A stretch of DNA of 64,000 nucleotides from Lachnospiraceae bacterium (GTDB lineage: Bacteria; Bacillota; Clostridia; Lachnospirales; Lachnospiraceae), in the NCBI GenBank assembly GCA_017461725.1, contig JAFTXG010000019.1:124001-188000 (forward strand), in the 5' to 3' direction. The position numbers and the translations under genes are program-made. The notes beneath the pieces were generated by a model. The model did not search any database. It had not been told where the DNA came from and worked only from the letters and a program-made list of their open reading frames with translations. Positions 8,685 through 18,110 of the stretch are shown in pieces (position 1 is the stretch's first letter; the number at the start of each line of letters is the position of its first letter).

Positions 8685-9602
8685 ATGAAAAAAAGCAAAG
8701 GTCTGTTCAAAGCGATTTGGAAAAATAAGACGGTATATATGGTCATGTTTCCTGCGCTTTTGTGGTATTTACTTTTTGTCTATGTTCCAATGGGTGGACT
8801 GTCACTGGCTTTTAAGGATTATAAGGCCAACTTGGGAATTTTAGGAAGCCCTTGGGTTGGATTGGAGAATTTCCAAAATGTATTTAAAGATGTGGCATTT
8901 TGGGAGTCTGTACTCAGAACATTAAAGGTTAATATTTTGCGACTGCTGATAACCTTTCCTGTGCCGATCATGATTGCCTTGCTGTTTAATGAACTGCGGA
9001 TGAACAGATACAAAAAAGTCTTGCAGATAGTTTTTACATTCCCACATTTCCTTTCGTGGATTATCATTGCCGGAGTGTTGAAAAATATTTTGGCATATGA
9101 CGGATTTATAAACAATTTGATAAAGCTTTGTGGAGGAGAGATAATAAGCTTTTTGGGGTCAAAGAAGCTGTTCCAACCGATGCTATATATCACGGATATC
9201 TGGAAGGAAGCCGGATGGGGCTGCATTGTCTATTTGGCAGCCATATCGGGCATAGACCAGGAGCAGTATGAAGCGGCGGATATTGATGGAGCAACGAGAT
9301 GGCAGAAAATGTTCAGGATCACAATACCGAGTATTACTCCCACGATCGCGATTATGTTTATTCTCGCCGCGGGTGGAATTATGAGTGCCGGATTTGATCA
9401 GATATTTAATATGACGAATGCTGCAGTGCGTGAGGCCGGTGAGATTTTGGACATGTATATTTATCGAATTACGTTCCAGGCAACTCCTGATTTCGGATTT
9501 TCCATGGCGGTTAGTTTGTTCCGCTCCGTGGTGAATATGGTATTGCTGCTTATTGCAGACCGAGGCAGCAGATTCTTTGGCGGAAACGGATTGTTTGGTT
9601 AA
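8685..9602 (+). CDS. ABC sugar transporter permease, LplB type
   Basis: 305 residues, six predicted membrane helices. The opening PALLWYLLFVYVPMGGLSLAF and the EAA-loop sequence EQYEAADIDGATRWQKMF are hallmarks of the LplB/YteP branch of carbohydrate permeases, which contacts the ATPase through that loop. ATG 8685 is chosen over 8658 because AAGGAGA lies 8 bases before it. It pairs with the permease immediately downstream and the binding protein after that. No ATPase gene is present in the cluster; such systems commonly borrow a shared MsmK-type ATPase encoded elsewhere. Confidence 0.92.
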   Translation: MKKSKGLFKAIWKNKTVYMVMFPALLWYLLFVYVPMGGLSLAFKDYKANLGILGSPWVGLENFQNVFKDVAFWESVLRTLKVNILRLLITFPVPIMIALLFNELRMNRYKKVLQIVFTFPHFLSWIIIAGVLKNILAYDGFINNLIKLCGGEIISFLGSKKLFQPMLYITDIWKEAGWGCIVYLAAISGIDQEQYEAADIDGATRWQKMFRITIPSITPTIAIMFILAAGGIMSAGFDQIFNMTNAAVREAGEILDMYIYRITFQATPDFGFSMAVSLFRSVVNMVLLLIADRGSRFFGGNGLFG

Positions 9603-9608
9603 AGGAGA

Positions 9609-9674
9609 GTGAGCTTGATGAATGGGATCAAAAAGAAAAAAGTGAGCTTGATGAGTAAGCTCAAAAAGAAAAAA
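9609..9674 (+). repeat. 33-bp tandem duplication at the permease start
   Basis: Two adjacent 33-bp units (9609-9641, 9642-9674) begin with GTGAGCTTGATGA and end with AAAAAGAAAAAA; only about five central bases differ. The copies are in frame and give the N-terminus two lysine clusters (KKKK). The start codon lies inside the first unit. Confidence 0.85.
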
Positions 9675-10535
9675 ATCTCCAGCATGGACATAGTGGCTTT
9701 TCTGGTGCTGACATTGGGAGGCATTATAGTGCTGTTTCCCTTTTGGAATATGATCGTTATTTCTTTTACAACACAGAAGGAATATATGGAAACGCCGTTG
9801 TTGATATTTCCGAAGAATCCGGTTTTAGAGGCATATCAGGCGTTGGTCGGCGATGGAAGAATCTGGATTGGATTCAGGACAACGTTTTTATATTTGTTGC
9901 TGGGAGTTCCGTTAAATCTGTTTTTGACGACAAGCCTGGCATATGGACTGAGCCGTAAGGATTATCCGGGTAGTAAACTGATACGAGCACTTATCCTTTT
10001 TACGATGCTGTTTGGCGGTGGTATCATACCGCTGTATCTGGTGATGAAAAGTATGCACCTTACAAATACTATTTGGGCAGTTATTCTGGCATACGGAGTA
10101 AACACGTTTAATGCCATTTTGATGAGCAAATTTTTCGCCTCCCTTCCTGAGTCATTGCTTGAGTCCGCAAAACTGGATGGAGCAGGTGACTGGAAAATGC
10201 TTTATTACATTATTATTCCACTGTCCAAGCCTATTTTTGCGACGATTACTTTGTTTTACACGGTTGATCGTTGGAATGAATGGTACAATTCGATGATTTT
10301 TGTACGGAAGAATAGTTTGCAACCCTTACAGTTGGTTCTCCGTAGTATTGTCATAGATTCACAGGTACAAGCGAAGATTGCCAGTATGGGAGTTGTGAGT
10401 ATCGAGCAATATGCATTTGACATGGCCGTAAAAATGGCCGCAGTGGTTGTTACCATCATACCTGTCATGTGTGTATTCCCCTTCCTGCAAAAACATTTTG
10501 TGAAAGGAGTGATGATCGGAGCGGTAAAGGAATGA
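9618..10535 (+). CDS. ABC sugar transporter permease, LplC type
   Basis: 305 residues from ATG 9618, which has AAAGGAGAG 7-8 bases upstream; GTG 9609 is a less likely start. Six membrane helices; the EAA loop reads ESLLESAKLDGAGDWKMLYYI and the C-terminus FVKGVMIGAVKE is characteristic of the LplC/YtcP branch. It forms the second half of the import channel with the preceding permease. The cytoplasmic N-terminus is unusual: a 33-bp duplication produces two Lys-rich segments (about residues 4-22) before the first membrane helix. Confidence 0.92.
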   Translation: MNGIKKKKVSLMSKLKKKKISSMDIVAFLVLTLGGIIVLFPFWNMIVISFTTQKEYMETPLLIFPKNPVLEAYQALVGDGRIWIGFRTTFLYLLLGVPLNLFLTTSLAYGLSRKDYPGSKLIRALILFTMLFGGGIIPLYLVMKSMHLTNTIWAVILAYGVNTFNAILMSKFFASLPESLLESAKLDGAGDWKMLYYIIIPLSKPIFATITLFYTVDRWNEWYNSMIFVRKNSLQPLQLVLRSIVIDSQVQAKIASMGVVSIEQYAFDMAVKMAAVVVTIIPVMCVFPFLQKHFVKGVMIGAVKE

Positions 10536-10576
10536 TGTAATGTAACGTCTATAATTTATGATTAGGAGGAAATGAA

Positions 10577-12202
10577 ATGAAAAAAAGATTGATGGCTTTG
10601 ATGTTAGTTATCGTATTAACACTGAGTGCATGCGGATCACCCGGAAACAGTGATGAGAAAGAATCAACGAAGGCGCAGGAGACCCAAAATTCTGTGGCAG
10701 ACAATACTGAGGAAAAAGAAGAAAAATATGCAGAACATGTGACGATCAGCCTTGCGTCTGTTCAGGTAAATGAGTCAACAGACTATAATAATGGAGATGA
10801 TTTTACTAAGTGGTGGCGCGAGACATATAATTTTGATTGGGATATCACCGGATTGTCCTGGGATGTTTGGGCAGAGCGGCTCCGCGTATGGATCAACTCG
10901 GGAGATATGCCTGATGTTGCAACATGGGATTACAACCATGGTGAAGCAATGAACTATATTGAGCAGGGATTGTTGTATAGACTTCCGGATGACTGGAAGG
11001 AGAGATGGCCTAACGTAGCAGCGGCATACGAAGATTCTCAGTTGGGCCCTGCACTGGAGGAAATGGTTGGTGGAACCTATTTGCTTCCGAAGCCTATTTT
11101 TTCAACGGTTAAGCCCACCGAAAAAGTTGTACCTCACGTCACCTGCTATATGAGAAAAGACTGGGCCGAGGCGGTTGGATTTGAAATTAAGGATTACTAT
11201 ACTGTAACCGAACTTCTTGAGTACGCCAGACTGATCAAGGAGCAGGACCCGGGTAACGTAGGCGATGCGTTGGTGCCCATTGCAGCGAGACCGGAGATGG
11301 CATTAAATATCTTTGTTAAGTCGAATTCGACACATGCTGCAGGTGGTTTCTATAAGGATGCCGATGGCAATTATCAGTGGGGACCTGCTTCTGAGGATAC
11401 GCTGACCGGTTTGCAGTTGTATAAGCAGGCATATGAGGAAGGCTTGATTAGCCCGGAATTTTATGCATATACCGGCTCTGATGATAATGCTGAATTCTAT
11501 GTTACCGGTGTTGCAGGTCTTACTATGTTCCAGGGAATGGCTGGCGCGATGACCACGTGTGAGAAGCAGATTCGTGATAACTTGTCACTTGAATATGATG
11601 ATGTGGTTCACACCTGTTTTGTGATCGGTGAAGACGGTAAATATCATAGCCCCGAGCAGATTAACTACTGGACTGCAGTTATTTTCTCCCCGAACATTTC
11701 TCAGGAAGTATTTGAGCGCTATATGGATATGATGGATTTTGCGGCAAGTGAGGAAGCAAACATCTTCATCCGTATGGGATTCGAGGGTGTTGACTGGAAG
11801 TATGACGAAAACGGTGAGGTTGTCTCTCTGTTAGGCGATCAGGTGGCAAGCCAGAAATACCCGTCTGTGTATCCTTGTTATGACGCAATGTACATTCTGG
11901 CAGACGAGTTCCAGTTGATTAACCCTTCTTATCGAAAAGAATTCAGAGACAGGGTTGTAGAGCTCTATCAGGGCAAATATGAAATGGGCGATGAGGAATC
12001 TATCCCTTCTATCGATTGGGACGTTCAGCTGTATAGCTCCGATGCAGTCAATAAGCTGAGCTATGACTGGATCACGGAGTATGCCGAATTGGTTCTGGAG
12101 GAAGGAGATTTAGAGACCAACTGGAAGAACTGGATTGGAGAGCAGGAATACCTGATTCAGCCTGTAATTGACGAATTAAATGCGGAATTTGGCGGTAAAT
12201 AA
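10577..12202 (+). CDS. Substrate-binding lipoprotein, LplA type
   Basis: 541 residues. Lipobox LSAC places the lipidated Cys at residue 19; a Lys/Glu-rich linker follows. The mature part resembles the long LplA-type carbohydrate binding proteins, with residues such as WRETYNFDWDI and DMPDVATWDY near the N-lobe hinge. RBS AGGAGG lies 7 bases before the start. It completes the importer begun by the two permeases and ends just before a terminator. The ligand is not known; neighbouring GH32-type enzymes suggest a fructan or sucrose-like oligosaccharide. Confidence 0.9.
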   Translation: MKKRLMALMLVIVLTLSACGSPGNSDEKESTKAQETQNSVADNTEEKEEKYAEHVTISLASVQVNESTDYNNGDDFTKWWRETYNFDWDITGLSWDVWAERLRVWINSGDMPDVATWDYNHGEAMNYIEQGLLYRLPDDWKERWPNVAAAYEDSQLGPALEEMVGGTYLLPKPIFSTVKPTEKVVPHVTCYMRKDWAEAVGFEIKDYYTVTELLEYARLIKEQDPGNVGDALVPIAARPEMALNIFVKSNSTHAAGGFYKDADGNYQWGPASEDTLTGLQLYKQAYEEGLISPEFYAYTGSDDNAEFYVTGVAGLTMFQGMAGAMTTCEKQIRDNLSLEYDDVVHTCFVIGEDGKYHSPEQINYWTAVIFSPNISQEVFERYMDMMDFAASEEANIFIRMGFEGVDWKYDENGEVVSLLGDQVASQKYPSVYPCYDAMYILADEFQLINPSYRKEFRDRVVELYQGKYEMGDEESIPSIDWDVQLYSSDAVNKLSYDWITEYAELVLEEGDLETNWKNWIGEQEYLIQPVIDELNAEFGGK

Positions 12203-12207
12203 TCAGT

Positions 12208-12231
12208 GGGGCTGCTTGTCAGCCCCTTTTT
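12208..12231 (+). terminator. Rho-independent terminator after the importer operon
   Basis: Stem GGGGCTG / CAGCCCC with a 5-base loop, then TTTTT. It separates the importer transcript from the LacI gene, which has its own promoter. Confidence 0.9.
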
Positions 12232-12290
12232 AAACGGGGAGAAGAAAACTTTGGGGTATTGGAAATTGGATATCTCTTTTGTGTAATAAC

Positions 12291-12319
12291 TTGCCAGAAA
12301 AAAAAACCTATGCTATGAT
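12291..12319 (+). promoter_or_regulatory. Promoter of the LacI-family gene
   Basis: TTGCCA (12291-12296), 17-bp spacer, TATGAT (12314-12319). Transcription would start near 12326, leaving a very short leader with no clear ribosome site before the gene. Confidence 0.65.
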
Positions 12320-12337
12320 GGAAGCATTATAAAAAAG

Positions 12338-13357
12338 ATGGTAGATGCTATGGGAAAGATAACAATCAACGATTTGGCAGAGTACACAAATATTTCTAAA
12401 TCAACAATTTCAAGGGCTTTGAGATCTCCGGATTCGGTTTCACCTGAAAAACTACAGATCATCAATGCTGCGATCAATACGCTGGGATATATCCCCAATT
12501 ATTATGCCAGCAATTTGAGAGCGATGGATAATCACAACATCGGGTACATTATAAATGATGTTCAAAATCCTTTTTTCAGCAATTTGATTCAGTCTATTGA
12601 AACTACGCTCAATCAGGCATCCTATAAATTGTTGATAAGTTTCAGCAAACCTGATCAGAACTCCATCAATGAAAAAGTGAAAGAATTTATGTTTTTTCCC
12701 ATATCGGGCCTTGTTTTTAGTCCCGATATTACAAATCAGGAGATTAAACAGAGATTATTAACGCAACTGAAAAATCAGAATATATATCCACTTCAGTTGT
12801 TTGCCAAATTGTACGATGACTTCGATTCGATTATTGTAAATGACTTTCACGGCACTTTTTTGGCTACGGAACGTCTGATACACAGCGGACATCGCAATAT
12901 TTTGTTGATCGGTTTTGATAATTTGGTTTTTCAAGAGAGAATTGCAGGATATAAACAAGCTTTTCAGGATTATAATATCCCATTAAACCCGAACAATATT
13001 TTGTTGCTTGATAATAGGGAGTTTATGCGGGATAGGATTGTTACTAAAATATTAACGGCAAAGCCTACTGCGGTCATAAGCATAAGTGATATTGTCGGCA
13101 TAAACACAATTAAAGCCTTACAACAATTAGAAATGCAAATTCCAAACGATATTAGCTTGATACATTATGATGATTCCTCATGGGCCAATTTATTAGGAAT
13201 CACAACGATTGGACATCCAATCGAACAATTGGGGAAATTGACGGCAGAAACCCTCATAGACGGCATTCAAAATGCTGAAAAGAGATCGATCAAGCATCAA
13301 AAGATTGACCCTATTCTCTTTAATCGCAATTCCGTTAAAAATATATATCCGTCATAA
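12338..13357 (+). CDS. LacI-family transcriptional regulator
   Basis: 339 residues (ATG 12350 is an alternative start, giving 335). The N-terminal helix-turn-helix TINDLAEYTNISKSTISRAL is canonical for the family, followed by the hinge region and a periplasmic-binding-protein-like sensor (IGYIINDVQNPFFSNLI). It lies directly downstream of the importer operon and is the obvious candidate to bind the TGGGAACGTTCCCA palindrome between the GH32 gene and the lipoprotein operon. Neither start has a good Shine-Dalgarno sequence. The gene is markedly A+T-rich, like the rest of the 3-13 kb segment and unlike the xylulokinase gene that follows. Confidence 0.9.
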   Translation: MVDAMGKITINDLAEYTNISKSTISRALRSPDSVSPEKLQIINAAINTLGYIPNYYASNLRAMDNHNIGYIINDVQNPFFSNLIQSIETTLNQASYKLLISFSKPDQNSINEKVKEFMFFPISGLVFSPDITNQEIKQRLLTQLKNQNIYPLQLFAKLYDDFDSIIVNDFHGTFLATERLIHSGHRNILLIGFDNLVFQERIAGYKQAFQDYNIPLNPNNILLLDNREFMRDRIVTKILTAKPTAVISISDIVGINTIKALQQLEMQIPNDISLIHYDDSSWANLLGITTIGHPIEQLGKLTAETLIDGIQNAEKRSIKHQKIDPILFNRNSVKNIYPS

Positions 13358-13447
13358 GAGTCAGGTGAGATATTAAAAGCGATATGAGTGAAAGTAGAAA
13401 CACTAGATATAAGTGCTTTGATGGAACTTGCAGCGGAGATATGTGAA

Positions 13448-14926
13448 ATGAATTATTATATTGGTATTGACCTCGGTACCTCGGCTATGAAGCTGTTGCT
13501 AATGGATGCGGACGGCAGGATTTACAATACAGTGAGCCGAGAATACCCGCTGGAATTTCCGAAGGCCGGATGGAGCCAGCAAAACCCTGAAGACTGGCGT
13601 GAGGCGCTGCTTGCCGGAGTCCCGGAACTGCTTGCCGGTTTCGATGCGAGCCGTGTCGCCGGCATCGGCTGCGGCGGTCAGATGCATGGGCTGGTGGTGT
13701 TGGACGAACATGACCGGGTGATTCGTCCGGCGATCCTCTGGAACGATGGAAGGACCGCCAAGCAGGTAGATTATTTGAATGACGAGATCGGGAAAGAGCG
13801 ACTGTCCGAATGGACAGCCAATATTGCCTTTGCGGGCTTTACCGCGCCGAAAATTCTCTGGATGAAGGAAAATGAACCGGAGAATTTTGAGAAAATCGCA
13901 AAGATTATGCTTCCCAAGGATTACATCAATTACATTTTGACTGGTGTCCACGCCTGCGATTACTCCGATGCGTCGGGGATGCTTCTGTTGGATGTCAAGA
14001 ACAAGCGATGGAGTCGGGAGATGCTGGAGCTTTGTGATATTTCCGAGCAGAAGATGCCGAAACTGTTTGAGAGCTATGACTGTATCGGCACGGTCCTCCC
14101 GGAAATGGCGGAAAAGCTGGGACTTCCGGAAAACGTCAGGGTTGCTGCCGGCGCAGGAGATAATGCGGCTGCGGCAGTCGGTACAGGCACTGTGGGAGAG
14201 GGCGGCTGCAATATCAGTCTCGGCACCTCCGGCACGGTGTTCATTTCCTCCGAAAGCTTTGGTGTGGATAAAAACAACGCGCTCCATGCATTTGCCCACG
14301 CCGACGGCGGTTATCACCTGATGGGCTGTATGCTCTCGGCGGCCAGCTGCAATAAATGGCTGATGGAGGATATTCTGCAAACGTCCGATTATTCAGCGGA
14401 GCAGGAAGCCATCGCGGAAGATAAGCTGGGGGAGAATCATGTGTTCTTTCTGCCCTACCTGATGGGTGAGCGGAGCCCGATCAACGACACCAATGCCAGA
14501 GGAACCTTCATCGGCATGACCATGGACACTGCCCGGGCAGACCTGGTACAGGCTGTTCTTGAGGGTGTGGCTTTTGCCATCCGTGACAGTGTGGAGGTGG
14601 CTAAAGATCTGGGAATTGAGATCACCAGGTCCAAAATATGCGGCGGCGGTGCCAAAAGTAAACTCTGGAAACGGATATTCGCAAATGTGTTGAATGTTGA
14701 GCTTCAGTGTCCGGAGTCCGAGCAGGGCCCAGGCATGGGCGGAGCGATGCTGGCCATGGTGGCTTGCGGAGCGTATGCGGACGTGAAAAGGGTATGCGAG
14801 AAAATGGTCCGGGTCGCATCCGTGGTTAAACCTGAACCGGAGCTGGTGACGAAATACGAAAACAGATATCAGCAGTTTAAGAAAATTTATCCGGCAGTCA
14901 AGAGACTGTTCCCGGAGATACAGTAA
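13448..14926 (+). CDS. xylB: Xylulokinase (FGGY kinase)
   Basis: 492 residues. The N-terminus YYIGIDLGTSAMKLLLMDADG is the phosphate-binding part of the FGGY fold, and GGQMHGLVVLD (about residue 76) is the signature that separates xylulokinases from glycerol and ribulose kinases. The second ATP-site segment, CGGGAKSKLWKRI, lies near residue 398. It phosphorylates D-xylulose to xylulose 5-phosphate for the pentose phosphate pathway. ATG 13448 with GGAG 9 bases upstream is chosen; the longer ORF from 13388 adds an unrelated N-terminus. Its 3' end overlaps the convergent AraC gene by 29 bases. Next to GH3 and GH51 enzymes it completes an arabinoxylan module. Confidence 0.93.
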   Translation: MNYYIGIDLGTSAMKLLLMDADGRIYNTVSREYPLEFPKAGWSQQNPEDWREALLAGVPELLAGFDASRVAGIGCGGQMHGLVVLDEHDRVIRPAILWNDGRTAKQVDYLNDEIGKERLSEWTANIAFAGFTAPKILWMKENEPENFEKIAKIMLPKDYINYILTGVHACDYSDASGMLLLDVKNKRWSREMLELCDISEQKMPKLFESYDCIGTVLPEMAEKLGLPENVRVAAGAGDNAAAAVGTGTVGEGGCNISLGTSGTVFISSESFGVDKNNALHAFAHADGGYHLMGCMLSAASCNKWLMEDILQTSDYSAEQEAIAEDKLGENHVFFLPYLMGERSPINDTNARGTFIGMTMDTARADLVQAVLEGVAFAIRDSVEVAKDLGIEITRSKICGGGAKSKLWKRIFANVLNVELQCPESEQGPGMGGAMLAMVACGAYADVKRVCEKMVRVASVVKPEPELVTKYENRYQQFKKIYPAVKRLFPEIQ

Positions 14927-15713
14927 GTTTCGCTTTTCTGTAGCTCAGAGGTGTACTTCCGGTAATAGATTTAAACACCCGGTTGAAGGAGCGCAGGGTC
15001 TCGAACCCGCTTTCCAACGCGATATCCAGGATGGACTGAGAAGTATTTCTCAGCAGCTGTTTGGCGAAATCCACCCGGATGCTGTTTACATAGAGGGTGA
15101 ATTTTACTTTGACCACCGACGTGAAGATGCGTGAGACCGCGTAGCGGCTGACACCGAGTTCTCTGGCCAGAGTGTCCAGGGAGAGTTCCTCGCGAAAGTG
15201 GGTATAGACATAGTTCAATGCCTGGGCGACCAGCGTGGACTCGGAGTGATCGGAACGAGTGTCCAGATTCATCAGAGAAAGTGTGCGGGCCAGGATCAGA
15301 GAAATGATAGACTTGATCAACCGCGGATTGTCAAGGGACTTCTTTTCGTAGCTTGAGAGTTCATACATTAAATCGCGGATATCGCCGGGGAGCATTTCTG
15401 CGGGAATCACCGGATTTATGGTAGATTGATTAAAGAGAATATCGTTGAAATCAGCGGACAACTCCTTGCTGCAGACGGCAATGGTGTAGTCCGCTTTTTC
15501 TGTCAGTGTGGTCAGGTTGTGAATCTGGCAGGGGAAAACCACCGCGAAATCTCCCGGATGCAGCAAAAATACAGCGTCGGGAAAGCCTAACTGCATTTCG
15601 CCGGAGGTCACATAAATAAATTCCACGAGGGCGTGCATGTGGAAGGGAAAGTCAAAGTGCTTGTTTCTGCGGCTGGTGTGCAAGGGAGTGGAAAAATGCT
15701 CGTAAAAAAACAT
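14898..15713 (-). CDS. AraC-family regulator of the xylan/arabinan genes
   Basis: 271 residues. The N-terminal cupin-like half (FPFHMHALVEFIYVTSGEMQ, LHPGDFAVVFP) is the usual sugar-sensing domain; the C-terminal two helix-turn-helix units include LDTLARELGVSRYAVSRIF and SILDIALESGFETLRSFNRVF. A strong GGAGG site precedes the start. It is divergent from the GH3 gene (145 bases apart) and convergent with xylB, which it overlaps by 29 bases, so it probably controls this module. The GH3 side has a TATACT -10 box (15789-15794) without a good -35, as expected for an activated promoter. Confidence 0.9.
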   Translation of the reverse strand: MFFYEHFSTPLHTSRRNKHFDFPFHMHALVEFIYVTSGEMQLGFPDAVFLLHPGDFAVVFPCQIHNLTTLTEKADYTIAVCSKELSADFNDILFNQSTINPVIPAEMLPGDIRDLMYELSSYEKKSLDNPRLIKSIISLILARTLSLMNLDTRSDHSESTLVAQALNYVYTHFREELSLDTLARELGVSRYAVSRIFTSVVKVKFTLYVNSIRVDFAKQLLRNTSQSILDIALESGFETLRSFNRVFKSITGSTPLSYRKAKLTVSPGTVS

Positions 15714-15858
15714 GAAATATCCTCCGTAAATGCAAGAATTGTCTGTTTTTTATGATTATATGGCGAGATGACACAGATGTCAATGCGTTATACTGTAAAT
15801 GATATCAATGGTAAGCGATATGCAGTTAAAGTGAAAACGACCGAAGGAGGAGATGACG

Positions 15859-18030
15859 ATGGATTTTGAACAGCGCGCACGGGAATTGGTGAGTAGGATG
15901 ACCCTGGAGGAGAGAGCCAGCCTTCTTCGGTTTGATTCCCTTCCGGTGGAACGCCTTAATGTTCCCCGATATCACTGGTGGAATGAGGCACTCCATGGGG
16001 TGGCCAGAGCAGGAACAGCCACGGTATTTCCCCAGGCCATCGGGTTGGCGGCCATGTTCGACGAGGAAGGTCTTAAAGAGATCGCCGATATTATCGCCAC
16101 CGAGGCCAGGGCCAAGTATAATCAATTTGTAAAGGAAGAAGACAGAGATATCTACAAGGGGCTGACCATGTGGTCCCCCAATGTCAATATATTCCGCGAT
16201 CCCCGGTGGGGAAGAGGGCAGGAGACCTACGGAGAGGACCCCTATCTGACTTCCCGGCTGGGCGTTGCCTACATCAAAGGACTGCAGGGAGACGGAAAAT
16301 ACCTGAAGGCCGCCGCCTGCGCAAAGCATTTTGCGGTGCACAGTGGTCCTGAGGAACTGCGCCACGAGTTCAATGCGGAAGTGTCGCAGAAGGATCTCTG
16401 GGAGACCTACCTGCCCGCCTTTGAGGCCTGCGTGACCGAGGCCAAGGTGGAGGGAGTGATGGGCGCCTACAACCGAACCAACGGCGAGGTCTGCTGCGCC
16501 AGCAAGACTCTCATGAAGGATATTCTGCGGGACAAGTGGAAGTTTGACGGGTATTACACCTCGGACTGCTGGGCGATCAAGGACCTCCACGAGTATCACG
16601 GGATCACCAATTCGCCGGTGGAGTCCGCAGCAGTTGCGCTGAAAGCAGGCTGCGATATTAACTGCGGAAATACCTATCTGCTGGTGATGCAGGCATACCA
16701 GAAAGGGCTGGTGACGGAGGAGGAGATCACTGAGGCTGCTGTCCATGCGATTCGCACCCGGATGCGTCTGGGACAGTTTGACGATGACTGTGAGTACGAT
16801 CAGATTCCTTACGATGTGGTCGGCTGCAGAGCGCACCGGGAGGCAGCGATCCGTGCGGCGGAGAAATCTATGGTGTTGCTGAAAAACGACGGCATCCTTC
16901 CCCTCGGCAAGGACACAAAAAAGCTGGCGGTGATCGGCCCCAACGCTGACAGCCGCTGGCCGCTGTTTGCCAACTATCAGGGCACACCGCCCCGCTATAT
17001 GACGGTACTGGAGGGGATTGAAACCGTTGCGGTGGATACCCGCATCCACTATGCGGAAGGGTGTCATATTTTCAATGAACGTATACGCCGGGAGGCATTG
17101 CCCGATGATCGGATCTCCGAGGCGGTGATTGCCGCCAAGGAGGCCGGTCTGGCGGTAGTCTGTGTCGGACTGGACAAGCGATACGAGGGAGAACAGCCCG
17201 ACGAGGGCAATCGGGAGGCGGGCGGTGAGTCAGACAAATCTTCGCTGGCATTGCCGAATTCTCAGCTTCGACTGCTGAAGGCAGTCATCGCCACCGGCGT
17301 GGATGTGATCGTCGTCAATATGACTGGAAGTGCCATCGATATGAAGTGGCTGGACGAGACGCCCAATGTGAGGGCGATCCTCCAGAGCTGGTATCCCGGC
17401 GGCGAGGGTGGACTGGCTGTGGCGAGGGTACTGTTTGGAGAGATAAACCCTTCCGGAAAACTGCCGATCACCTTCTATCGGTCCACGGCGGAGCTTCCGC
17501 CGATCACCGACTACGCCATGAAGGGGCGGACATACCGGTATATGGAGAGCCCGGCACTGTATCCCTTTGGATATGGGCTGAGTTATACGAAATATAAGTA
17601 CAGTGATCTGTCGGTTGAGGCTGACGCTTCAGCACCGTCTGAATCGGCGAGGACGATTTCAAGGCAGAGCGGCTGTGCAGAGGACGAACTGATCGATTTG
17701 GGCAGCGGTGCAATCGTCACCGTGACCGTCGAAAACACCGGTTCCATGGACGGCGAGGAGATTGTACAGCTTTACATCAAGGATCTGGAGTCCGAATATG
17801 AGGTTCGCAATCACCGGCTGGCAGCTTTTGCGCGGGTTGCACTGAAAGCCGGGGAGAAAAAGACGGTTACGCTGAAACTTAAGGAAAAGGCATTCCAAAT
17901 CGTGGACAATGACGGTGTCCGCAGGAAAGACGGAAATCGATTTATGATCTGTGTGGGCGGCAGTCAGCCGGACGAGTGCAGCGCGGAACTGCTTGGACAG
18001 AGACCGCTGTGCTGTGAGGTTAATTGCTGA
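15859..18030 (+). CDS. GH3 beta-xylosidase-like enzyme
   Basis: 723 residues, no signal peptide. The first domain holds the GH3 landmarks YHWWNEALHGVARAG, DPRWGRGQETYGEDP, AKHFAVHSGPEELRH and the nucleophile Asp in YYTSDCWAI (about residue 240). The alpha/beta sandwich contains KNDGILPL and EGEQPDEGNREAG, and the C-terminal fibronectin-III-like domain (VTVENTGSMDGEEIVQLYI) is present. A roughly 30-residue polar insert lies just before that last domain. The 'YHWWNEALHG' form is usual for beta-xylosidases/arabinofuranosidases rather than BglX glucosidases. ATG 15859 (AAGGAGG 8 bases upstream) is preferred to 15853. It should release xylose from imported xylo-oligosaccharides. Confidence 0.91.
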   Translation: MDFEQRARELVSRMTLEERASLLRFDSLPVERLNVPRYHWWNEALHGVARAGTATVFPQAIGLAAMFDEEGLKEIADIIATEARAKYNQFVKEEDRDIYKGLTMWSPNVNIFRDPRWGRGQETYGEDPYLTSRLGVAYIKGLQGDGKYLKAAACAKHFAVHSGPEELRHEFNAEVSQKDLWETYLPAFEACVTEAKVEGVMGAYNRTNGEVCCASKTLMKDILRDKWKFDGYYTSDCWAIKDLHEYHGITNSPVESAAVALKAGCDINCGNTYLLVMQAYQKGLVTEEEITEAAVHAIRTRMRLGQFDDDCEYDQIPYDVVGCRAHREAAIRAAEKSMVLLKNDGILPLGKDTKKLAVIGPNADSRWPLFANYQGTPPRYMTVLEGIETVAVDTRIHYAEGCHIFNERIRREALPDDRISEAVIAAKEAGLAVVCVGLDKRYEGEQPDEGNREAGGESDKSSLALPNSQLRLLKAVIATGVDVIVVNMTGSAIDMKWLDETPNVRAILQSWYPGGEGGLAVARVLFGEINPSGKLPITFYRSTAELPPITDYAMKGRTYRYMESPALYPFGYGLSYTKYKYSDLSVEADASAPSESARTISRQSGCAEDELIDLGSGAIVTVTVENTGSMDGEEIVQLYIKDLESEYEVRNHRLAAFARVALKAGEKKTVTLKLKEKAFQIVDNDGVRRKDGNRFMICVGGSQPDECSAELLGQRPLCCEVNC

Positions 18031-18110
18031 GACGGACAGACGTTGTATGATTTGTTTCGATAGGAGCCTAGTGAAAAACAGACAACCCGAAGAATGAGGA
18101 GGAGATTACC

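Noticed and set aside
13499..14380. Long open frame opposite xylulokinase
   Set aside because: Antisense shadow of xylB with no family resemblance or ribosome site.
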